DNA from: Hydractinia symbiolongicarpus
Taxonomy: Eukaryota > Cnidaria > Hydrozoa > Anthoathecata > Hydractiniidae
Reading direction: 5' to 3'
Assembly (NCBI RefSeq): GCF_029227915.1
Contig: NC_079882.1
Coordinates: 15,636,501 to 15,700,500, forward strand
Length of the DNA stretch: 64,000 nucleotides
The position numbers and the translations under genes are program-made. The notes beneath the pieces are model-generated. The model was not told the origin of the DNA. It did not search any database and was given only the letters and a program-made list of their open reading frames with translations. Positions within the stretch are counted from its first letter, which is position 1; every line of letters begins with the position of its first letter. Positions 51,832 to 61,301 of the stretch are shown here, in pieces.

Positions 51832-51846
51832 CACGTGATTTACGTG
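51832..51846. other. CACGT-gattt-ACGTG dyad with E-box / CDEI-like core (one per typical monomer)
   Basis: This is a representative copy of a dyad present in most monomers. It has five-base arms CACGT and ACGTG around a 5-base spacer. It contains the palindrome CACGTG, the core E-box for basic helix-loop-helix proteins. Read on the minus strand, the eight bases ATCACGTG fit the budding-yeast centromere element CDEI consensus RTCACRTG, bound by Cbf1. Frequent variants (CATGTGAT, CACGTGAC) still fit that consensus. Others (TACGTGAT, as in the first monomer) do not. Binding by any protein here is inference. Confidence 0.5.
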
Positions 51847-51849
51847 TGA

Positions 51850-51874
51850 GGCCTTTATTAGACTGCAAAAGGCC
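51850..51874. other. GGCCTTT / AAAGGCC inverted repeat (one per typical monomer)
   Basis: Seven-base arms GGCCTTT and AAAGGCC are separated by 11 bases and could form a short hairpin. The arms are perfect where the monomer reads 'gcaaaaggcc'. They are weakened where it reads 'gcaatgggcc' or 'gcaaagggcc'. Short dyads of this size have been proposed as a feature of centromeric satellites that lack CENP-B boxes. I claim only the symmetry, not a function. Confidence 0.5.
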
Positions 51875-51891
51875 ATATTACAGCCTTTATA
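51854..51891 (-). promoter_or_regulatory. minus-strand TATAAA and AATAAA words (one pair per typical monomer)
   Basis: On the minus strand a typical monomer reads TATAAAGG (51,891 downward). The hexamer AATAAA, the canonical polyadenylation word, starts 32 bases further on (51,859 to 51,854). In principle every monomer could both start and end a minus-strand transcript. Start sites about 30 bases after the TATA word would fall beside the AATAAA word. The next AATAAA would then be one monomer away, giving RNAs near 200 bases. These are sequence matches only, and matches this short occur by chance. Confidence 0.25.
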
Positions 51892-52665
51892 GGACTGTGC
51901 ACGTAGTTAAGAGTGTTCTAAGGCAACTTCGCCAATGAAAACGACTTGGGACGTTGTAGTGCATTGAGACTGGAAGGAATAGTCAAATGGCAACCTGCGC
52001 AGCCAGATGGAACTATGTGATTTACGTGTGAGGCCTTTATTAGACTGCAAAAGGCCATATTACAGCCTTTATAGGACTGTGCACGTAGTTCAGAGTGTTG
52101 TAAAGCAATGGCGCTAATGAAAACGACTTGGGACGTTGTAGCACATGGAGACTGGAAGGACTAGACCAATGGTAACCTGCGCAGGCAGGTGAAACCACGT
52201 GATTTACGTATGAAGCCTTTACTAGACCGCAAAATGCCATATTACAGCCTTTATAGGACTGTGCACGTAGTTAAGAGTGTCTTAAGGCAACGGCGCTAAT
52301 GAAAACGACTTGAGACGTTGTAGCACATTGAAACTGAAAGGACTAAGCCAATGAAAACCTGCACAGGCAAATGCAACCACGTGATTTACGTGTGAGGCCT
52401 TTATTAGACTGCAAAAGGCCATAATAAAGCCTTTATAGGACTGTGCACGTAGTTAAGAGTGTTGTAAGGCAACGGCGCTAATGAAAACCACTTGGAACGT
52501 TGTAGTGCATTGAGACTGGAAGGAATGGTCCAATGGTAACCTGCGTAGGCAGATGGAACCACGTGATTTACGTGTGAGGACTTTATTAGACTGCAAAAGC
52601 CCATATTACAGCCTTTATAGGACTGTGCACGTAGTTAAGAGTGTTCTAAGGCAACTTCGCTAATG

Positions 52666-55212
52666 AAAACGACTTGGGACGTTGTAACGCATTGAGAATG
52701 GAAGGACTAGGTCAATGGTGACCTGCGCAGACCGGTGAAACCACGTGATTAACGTGTGAGGCCTTTATTAGACTGTAAAGGGCCATATTACAGCCTTTAT
52801 AGGACTGTGCACGTAGTTAAGAGTGTTCTAAGGCAACTTCGCCATTGAAAATGACTTGGGACGTTGTAGCGCATTGAAACTGTAAGGACTAGGCCAATGG
52901 TAAGCTACGCAGACAGGTGAAACCACGTGATTTACGTGTGAGGCCTTTATTACACTGCAAAAGGCCATATTACAGCCTTTATAGGACTGTGCACGTAGTT
53001 AAGAGTGTTGTAAAGCAACGGCGCCAATGAAAACGACTTGGGACGTTGTAGCGCATTGAGACTGTAAGGACTAGGCCAATGGTAACCTACGCAGACAGGT
53101 GAAACCACGTGATTTACGTGTGAGGCCTTTATTACACTGCAAAAGGCCATATTACAGCCTTTATAGGACTGTGCACGTAGTTAAGAGTGTTGTAAAGCAA
53201 CGGCGCCAATGAAAACGACTTGGGACGTTGTAGCGCATTGAGACTGTAAGGACTAGGCCAATGGTAACCTGCGCAGACAGGTGAAACCACGTGATTAACG
53301 TGTGAGGCCTTTATTAGACTGTAAAGGGCCATATTACAGCCTTTATAGGACTGTGCACGTAGTTAAAAGTGTTCTAAGGCAACTTCGCCATTGAAAATGA
53401 CTTGGGACGTTGTAGCGCATTGAGACTGTAAGGACTAGGCCAATGGTAAGCTACGCAGACAGGTGAAACCACGTGATTTACGTGTGAGGCCTTTATTACA
53501 CTGCAAAAGGCCATATTACAGCATTTATAGGACTGTGCACGTAGTTAAGAGTGTTGTAAAGCAACGGCGCTAATGAAAACGACTTGGGACGTTGTAGCGC
53601 ATTAAGACTGTAAGGACTAGGCCAATGGTAACCTGCGCAGACAGGTGAAACCACGTGATTTACGTGTGAGGCCTTTATTAGACTGCAAAAGGCCATATTA
53701 CAGCCTTTATAGGACTGTGCACGTAGTTAAGAGTGTTGTAAAGCAACGGCGCAAATGAAAACGACTTGGGACGTTGTAGCGCATTGAGACTGTAAGGACT
53801 AGGCTAATGGTAACCTACGCAGACAGGTGAAACCACGTGATTTACGTGTGAGGCCTTTATTAGACTGCAAAAGGCCATATTACAGCCTTTATAGGACTGT
53901 GCACGTAGTTAAGAGTGTTGTAAAGCAACGGCGCCAATGAAAACGACTTGGGACGTTGTAGCGCATTGAGACTGTAAGGACTAGGCCAATGGTAACCTGC
54001 GCAGACAGGTGAAACCACGTGATTTACGTGTGAGGCCTTTATTAGACTGCAAAAGGCCATATTACAGCCTTTATAGGACTGTGCACGTAGTTAAGAGTGT
54101 TCTAAGGCAACTTCGCCAATGAAAACGACTTGGGACGTTGTAGTGCATTGAGACTGGAAGGAATAGTCAAATGGCAACCTGCGCAGCCAGATGGAACTAT
54201 GTGATTTACGTGTGAGGCCTTTATTAGACTGCAAAAGGCCATATTACAGCCTTTATAGGACTGTGCACGTAGTTCAGAGTGTTGTAAAGCAATGGCGCTA
54301 ATGAAAACGACTTGGGACGTTGTAGCACATGGAGACTGGAAGGACTAGACCAATGGTAACCTGCGCAGGCAGGTGAAACCACGTGATTTACGTATGAAGC
54401 CTTTACTAGACCGCAAAAGGCCAAATACAGCCTTTATAGGACTGTGCACGTAGTTAAGAGTGTTGTAAGGCAACGGCGCTAATGAAAACGACTTGGGACG
54501 TTGTAGCGCATTGAAATTGGAAGGACTAGGCCAATGGTAACCTGCGTAGGCAGATGGAACCACGTGATTTACGTGTGAGGACTTTATTAGACTGCAAAAT
54601 GCCATATTACAGCCTTTATAGGACTGTGCACGTAGTTAAGAGTGTCTTAAGGCAACGGCGCTAATGAAAACGACTTGAGACGTTGTAGCACATTGAAACT
54701 GAAAGGACTAAGCCAATGAAAACCTGCACAGGCAAATGCAACCACGTGATTTACGTGTGAGGCCTTTATTAGACTGCAAAAGGCCATAATACAGCCTTTA
54801 TAGGACTGTGCACGTAGTTAAGAGTGTTGTAAGGCAACGGCGCTAATGAAAACCACTTGGAACGTTGTAGTGCATTGAGACTGGAAGGAATGGTCCAATG
54901 GTAACCTGCGTAGGCAGATGGAACCACGTGATTTACGTGTGAGGACTTTATTAGACTGCAAAAGCCCATATTACAGCCTTTATAGGACTGTGCACGTAGT
55001 TAAGAGTGTCTTAAGGCAACGGCGCTAATGAAAACGACTTGAGACGTTGTAGCACATTGAAACTGAAAGGACTAAGCCAATGGAAACCTGCACAGGCAAA
55101 TGGAACCACGTGATTTACGTGTGAGGCTTTTATTAGACTGCAAAAGGCCATAATACAGCCTTTATAGGACTGTGGACGTAGTTAAGAGTGTTCTAAGGCA
55201 ACTTCGCTAATG
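52666..55212. repeat. HOR3 cycle 2 (14 monomers, 2,547 bp)
   Basis: K, L, N, M', L, M, N', 'gtaagg', 'agtcaaatggcaacc', C (54,304, 181 bp), D/I chimera (54,485), J, I, J. M' is marked by 'gattaacg' plus 'gactgtaaagggcc'. The D/I chimera switches at 'aacctgcg' to 'taggcagatgg'. Confidence 0.86.
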
Positions 55213-57845
55213 AAAACGACTTGGGACGTTGTAACGCATTGAGAATGGAAGGACTAGGTCAATGGTGACCTGCGCAGACCGGTGAAACCACGTGATTAAC
55301 GTGTGAGGCCTTTATTAGACTGTAAAGGGCCATATTACAGCCTTTATAGGACTGTGCACGTAGTTAAGAGTGTTCTAAGGCAACTTCGCTATTGAAAATG
55401 ACTTGGGACGTTGTAGCGCATTGAAACTGTAAGGACTAGGCCAATGGTAAGCTACGCAGACAGGTGAAACCACGTGATTTACGTGTGAGGCCTTTATTAC
55501 ACTGCAAAAGGCCATATTACAGCCTTTATAGGACTGTGCACGTAGTTAAGAGTGTTGTAAAGCAACGGCGCCAATGAAAACGACTTGGGACGTTGTAGCG
55601 CATTGAGACTGTAAGGACTAGGCCAATGGTAACCTACGCAGACAGGTGAAACCACGTGATTTACGTGTGAGGCCTTTATTACACTGCAAAAGGCCATATT
55701 ACAGCCTTTATAGGACTGTGCACGTAGTTAAGAGTGTTGTAAAGCAACGGCGCCAATGAAAACGACTTGGGACGTTGTAGCGCATTGAGACTGTAAGGAC
55801 TAGGCCAATGGTAACCTGCGCAGACAGGTGAAACCACGTGATTAACGTGTGAGGCCTTTATTAGACTGTAAAGGGCCATATTACAGCCTTTATAGGACTG
55901 TGCACGTAGTTAAAAGTGTTCTAAGGCAACTTCGCCATTGAAAATGACTTGGGACGTTGTAGCGCATTGAGACTGTAAGGACTAGGCCAATGGTAAGCTA
56001 CGCAGACAGGTGAAACCACGTGATTTACGTGTGAGGCCTTTATTACACTGCAAAAGGCCATATTACAGCATTTATAGGACTGTGCACGTAGTTAAGAGTG
56101 TTGTAAAGCAACGGCGCCAATGAAAACGACTTGGGACGTTGTAGCGCATTGAGACTGTAAGGACTAGGCTAATGGTAACCTACGCAGACAGGTGAAACCA
56201 CGTGATTTACGTGTGAGGCCTTTATTACACTGCAAAAGGCCATATTACAGCCTTTATAGGACTGTGCACGTAGTTAAGAGTGTTGTAAAGCAACGGCGCC
56301 AATGAAAACGACCTGGGACGTTGTAGCGCATTGAGACTGTAAGGACTAGGCCAATGGTAACCTGCGCAGACAGGTGAAACCACGTGATTTACGTGTGAGG
56401 CCTTTATTAGACTGCAAAAGGCCATATTACAGCCTTTATAGGACTGTGCACGTAGTTAAGAGTGTTCTAAGGCAACTTCGCCAATGAAAACGACTTGGGA
56501 CGTTGTAGTGCATTGAGACTGGAAGGAATAGTCAAATGGCAACCTGCGCAGCCAGATGGAACTATGTGATTTACGTGTGAGGCCTTTATTAGACTGCAAA
56601 AGGCCATATTACAGCCTTTATAGGACTGTGCACGTAGTTCAGAGTGTTGTAAAGCAATGGCGCTAATGAAAACGACTTGGGACGTTGTAGCACATGGAGA
56701 CTGGAAGGACTAGACCAATGGTAACCTGCGCAGGCAGGTGAAACCACGTGATTTACGTATGAAGCCTTTACTAGACCGCAAAAGGCCAAATACAGCCTTT
56801 ATAGGACTGTGCACGTACTTAAGAGTGTTGTAAGGCAACGGCGCTAATGAAAACGACTTGGGACGTTGTAGCGCATTGAAATTGGAAGGACTAGGCCAAT
56901 GGTAACCTGCGCAGACCGGTAAAACCACGTGATTTACGTGTGAGGCCTTTATTAGACTGCAAAAGGCCATATTACAGCCTTTATGGGACTGTGCACGTAG
57001 TTAAGAGTGTTGTAAAGCAACGGCGCCAATGAAAACGACTTGGGACGTTGTAGCGCATTGAGACTGTAAGGACTAGGCCAATGGTAACCTGCGCAGACAG
57101 GTGAAACCACGTGATTTACGTGTGAGGCCTTTATTAGACTGCAAAAGGCCATATTACAGCCTTTATAAGACTGTGCACGTAGTTAAGAGTGTTGTAAAGC
57201 AACGGCGCCAATGACTTTACTACACTGTAAAAGGCCATAATACAGCCTTTATAGGACTGTGCACGTAGTTAAGAGTGTTCTAAGGCAACTTTGCCAATGA
57301 AAACGACTTGGGACGGTGTAGTGCATTGAGACTGGAAGGAATAGTCCAATGGTAACCTGCGCAGGCATATGGAACCACGTGATTTACAAGTGAGGCCTTT
57401 ATTAGACTGCAAAAGGCCATATTACAGCCTTTATAGGACTGTGCACGTAGTTAAGAGTGTTGTAAGGCAACGGCGCTAATGAAAACCACTTGGAACGTTG
57501 TAGTGCATTGAGACTGGAAGGAATGGTCCAATGGTAACATGCGTAGGCAGATGGAACCACGTGATTTACGTGTGAGGACTTTATTAGACTGCAAAAGGCC
57601 ATATTACAGCCTTTATAGGACTGTGCACGTAGTTAAGAGTGTCTTAAGGCAACGGCGCTAATGAAAACGACTTGAGACGTTGTAGCACATTGAAACTGAA
57701 AGGACTAAGCCAATGGAAACCTGCACAGGCAAATGGAACCACGTGATTTACGTGTGAGGCTTTTATTAGACTGCAAAAGGCCATAATACAGCCTTTATAG
57801 GACTGTGGACGTAGTTAAGAGTGTTCTAAGGCAACTTCGCTAATG
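55213..57845. repeat. HOR3 cycle 3 (15 monomers including an 86-bp unit, 2,633 bp)
   Basis: K, L, N, M', L, N', 'gacctggg' unit (56,305), 'agtcaaatggcaacc' unit, C (56,669, 181 bp), D, 'gtaagg' unit, 86-bp unit, 'ggacggtgtag' unit (57,300), I, J. From about 55,913 this cycle matches the segment starting at about 61,456, at an offset of 5,543 bp. Confidence 0.88.
57214..57299. repeat. 86-bp monomer, copy 4
   Basis: Same junction as the other 86-bp units, followed as in copies 2, 3 and 5 by a unit reading 'gggacggtgtag'. Confidence 0.92.
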
Positions 57846-58391
57846 AAAACGACTTGGGACGTTGTAACGCATTGAGAATGGAAGGACTAGGTCAATGGTG
57901 ACCTGCGCAGACCGGTGAAACCACGTGATTAACGTGTGAGGCCTTTATTAGACTGTAAAGGGCCATATTACAGCCTTTATAGGACTGTGCACGTAGTTAA
58001 GAGTGTTCTAAGGCAACTTCGCCATTGAAAATGACTTGGGACGTTGTAGCGCATTGAAACTGTAAGGACTAGGCCAATGGTAAGCTACGCAGACAGGTGA
58101 AACCACGTGATTTACGTGTGAGGCCTTTATTACACTGCAAAAGGCCATATTACAGCCTTTATAGGACTGTGCAGGTAGTTAAGAGTGTTGTAAAGCAACG
58201 GCGCCAATGAAAACGACTTGGGACGTTGTAGCGCATTGAGACTGTAAGGACTAGGCCAATGGTAACCTACGCAGACAGGTGAAACCACGTGATTTACGTG
58301 TGAGGCCTTTATTACACTGCAAAAGGCCATATTACAGCCTTTATAGGACTGTGCACGTAGTTAAGAGTGTTGTAAAGCAACGGCGCCAATG

Positions 58392-59483
58392 AAAACGACT
58401 TGGGACGTTGTAGCGCATTGAGACTGTAAGGACTAGGCCAATGGTAACCTGCGCAGACAGGTGAAACCACGTGATTAACGTGTGAGGCCTTTATTAGACT
58501 GTAAAGGGCCATATTACAGCCTTTATAGGACTGTGCACGTAGTTAAAAGTGTTCTAAGGCAACTTCGCCATTGAAAATGACTTGGGACGTTGTAGCGCAT
58601 TGAGACTGTAAGGACTAGGCCAATGGTAAGCTACGCAGACAGGTGAAACCACGTGATTTACGTGTGAGGCCTTTATTACACTGCAAAAGGCCATATTACA
58701 GCATTTATAGGACTGTGCACGTAGTTAAGAGTGTTGTAAAGCAACGGCGCCAATGAAAACGACTTGGGACGTTGTAGCGCATTGAGACTGTAAGGACTAG
58801 GCTAATGGTAACCTACGCAGACAGGTGAAACCACGTGATTTACGTGTGAGGCCTTTATTACACTGCAAAAGGCCATATTACAGCCTTTATAGGACTGTGC
58901 ACGTAGTTAAGAGTGTTGTAAAGCAACGGCGCCAATGAAAACGACTTGGGACGTTGTAGCGCATTGAGACTGTAAGGACTAGGCCAATGGTAACCTGCGC
59001 AGACAGGTGAAACCACGTGATTAACGTGTGAGGCCTTTATTAGACTGTAAAGGGCCATATTACAGCCTTTATAGGACTGTGCACGTAGTTAAAAGTGTTC
59101 TAAGGCAACTTCGCCATTGAAAATGACTTGGGACGTTGTAGCGCATTGAGACTGTAAGGACTAGGCCAATGGTAAGCTACGCAGAAAGGTGAAACCACGT
59201 GATTTACGTGTGAGGCCTTTATTACACTGCAAAAGGCCATATTACAGCATTTATAGGACTGTGCACGTAGTTAAGAGTGTTGTAAAGCAACGGCGCCAAT
59301 GAAAACGACTTGGGACGTTGTAGCGCATTGAGACTGTAAGGACTAGGCCAATGGTAACCTGCGCAGACAGGTGAAACCACGTGATTTACGTGTGAGGCCT
59401 TTATTAGACTGCAAAAGGCCATATTACAGCCTTTATAGGACTGTGCACGTAGTTAAGAGTGTTCTAAGGCAACTTCGCCAATG
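58392..59483. repeat. 546-bp tandem duplication (3 monomers x 2)
   Basis: M'-L-N' at 58,392-58,937 is followed by M'-L-'gtaagg' at 58,938-59,483. Both L units lead into the unusual 'acagcatttatagg' reading. The third members differ ('acgcagacagg' against 'gcgcagacagg'). Confidence 0.82.
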
Positions 59484-60755
59484 AAAACGACTTGGGACGT
59501 TGTAGTGCATTGAGACTGGAAGGAATAGTCAAATGGCAACCTGCGCAGCCAGATGGAACTATGTGATTTACGTGTGAGGCCTTTATTAGACTGCAAAAGG
59601 CCATATTACAGCCTTTATAGGACTGTGCACGTAGTTCAGAGTGTTGTAAAGCAATGGCGCTAATGAAAACGACTTGGGACGTTGTAGCACATGGAGACTG
59701 GAAGGACTAGACCAATGGTAACCTGCGCAGGCAGGTGAAACCACGTGATTTACGTATGAAGCCTTTACTAGACCGCAAAAGGCCAAATACAGCCTTTATA
59801 GGACTGTGCACGTAGTTAAGAGTGTTGTAAGGCAACGGCGCTAATGAAAACGACTTGGGACGTTGTAGCGCATTGAAATTGGAAGGACTAGGCCAATGGT
59901 AACCTGCGTAGGCAGATGGAACCACGTGATTTACGTGTGAGGCCTTTATTACACTGCAAAAGGCCATATTACAGCATTTATAGGACTGTGCACGTAGTTA
60001 AGAGTGTTGTAAAGCAACGGCGCCAATGAAAACGACTTGGGACGTTGTAGCGCATTGAGACTGTAAGGACTAGGCCAATGGTAACCTGCGCAGACAGGTG
60101 AAACCACGTGATTTACGTGTGAGGCCTTTATTAGACTGCAAAAGGCCATATTACAGCCTTTATAGGACTGTGCACGTAGTTAAGAGTGTTCTAAGGCAAC
60201 TTCGCCAATGAAAACGACTTGGGACGTTGTAGTGCATTGAGACTGGAAGGAATAGTCAAATGGCAACCTGCGCAGCCAGATGGAACTATGTGATTTACGT
60301 GTGAGGCCTTTATTAGACTGCAAAAGGCCATATTACAGCCTTTATAGGACTGTGCACGTAGTTCAGAGTGTTGTAAAGCAATGGCGCTAATGAAAACGAC
60401 TTGGGACGTTGTAGCACATGGAGACTGGAAGGACTAGACCAATGGTAACCTGCGCAGGCAGGTGAAACCACGTGATTTACGTATGAAGCCTTTACTAGAC
60501 CGCAAAAGGCCAAATACAGCCTTTATAGGACTGTGCACGTAGTTAAGAGTGTTGTAAGGCAACGGCGCTAATGAAAACGACTTGGGACGTTGTAGCGCAT
60601 TGAAATTGGAAGGACTAGGCCAATGGTAACCTGCGTAGGCAGATGGAACCACGTGATTTACGTGTGAGGACTTTATTAGACTGCAAAATGCCATATTACA
60701 GCCTTTATAGGACTGTGCACGTAGTTAAGAGTGTCTTAAGGCAACGGCGCTAATG
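59302..60755. repeat. 727-bp tandem duplication (4 monomers x 2)
   Basis: Copies at 59,302-60,028 and 60,029-60,755 each hold a 'gtaagg' unit, an 'agtcaaatggcaacc' unit, a 181-bp C unit and a D/I chimera. The chimera of copy 1 (59,847) switches again near its end to an N/L-type tail ('ttattacactg', 'acagcattta'), so it is a three-parent mosaic. That of copy 2 (60,574) is D/I only. Confidence 0.85.
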
Positions 60756-61301
60756 AAAACGACTTGAAACGTTGTAGCACATTGAAACTGAAAGGACTAA
60801 GCCAATGAAAACCTGCACAGGCAAATGCAACCACGTGATTTACGTGTGAGGCCTTTATTAGACTGCAAAAGGCCATAATACAGCCTTTATAGGACTGTGC
60901 ACGTAGTTAAGAGTGTTGTAAGGCAACGGCGCTAATGAAAACCACTTGGAACGTTGTAGTGCATTGAGACTGGAAGGAATGGTCCAATGGTAACCTGCGT
61001 AGGCAGATGGAACCACGTGATTTACGTGTGAGGACTTTATTAGACTGCAAAAGCCCATATTACAGCCTTTATAGGACTGTGCACGTATTTAAGAGTGTCT
61101 TAAGGCAACGGCGCTAATGAAAACGACTTGAGACGTTGTAGCACATTGAAACTGAAAGGACTAAGCCAATGGAAACCTGCACAGGCAAATGGAACCACGT
61201 GATTTACGTGTGAGGCTTTTATTAGACTGCAAAAGGCCATAATACAGCCTTTATAGGACTGTGGACGTAGTTAAGAGTGTTCTAAGGCAACTTCGCTAAT
61301 G

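Larger units (their letters stand above)
51850..51898 (+). repeat. imperfect internal direct repeat within the monomer
   Basis: Within the representative monomer the 17-base stretch at 51,850-51,866 recurs 32 bases later at 51,882-51,898, with 13 of 17 positions matching. The shared words are GCCTTTAT and GACTG. This may be a trace of the short sequence from which the 182-bp unit grew, or chance; the match is too short to decide. Confidence 0.4.
51756..51937 (+). repeat. representative 182-bp monomer with landmarks
   Basis: This copy is close to the most frequent form and is used for numbering. Landmarks in monomer coordinates are: adenine run 1-4; palindrome CTGCGCAG 58-65; CACGT..ACGTG dyad 77-91; GGCCTTT/AAAGGCC inverted repeat 95-119; imperfect 17-bp direct repeat 95-111 and 127-143; palindrome GTGCAC 142-147. 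The most variable positions are 5-22 (gacttggga or cacttggaa), 31-50, 62-75 (accggtg, acaggtg or ggcagatgg) and the tail 155-182 (gttgtaagg, gttctaagg or gtcttaagg forms). My count in a near-identical common form is 50 G, 35 C and 9 CpG in 182 bases. Confidence 0.9.
51210..52665. repeat. HOR3 cycle 1 (8 monomers, 1,456 bp)
   Basis: K (51,210), L, N, 'gtaagg' unit (51,756), 'agtcaaatggcaacc' unit (51,938), C (52,120), J (52,302), I (52,484). The C unit is a chimera. After 'actagaccgcaaaa' it takes the 'tgccatatt' continuation of an I unit, skipping the D unit that normally follows. The cycle runs from K to the next K at 52,666. Confidence 0.85.
57846..61301. repeat. HOR3 cycle 4 (expanded, 19 monomers, 3,456 bp)
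   Basis: K, L, N, M', L, N', M', L, then two rounds of a four-monomer set, then J, I, J. Expansion over cycle 2 comes from a 546-bp step (M'-L-x at 58,392 and 58,938) and a 727-bp step (59,302 and 60,029). It contains two 181-bp C units (59,666 and 60,393). Confidence 0.86.
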
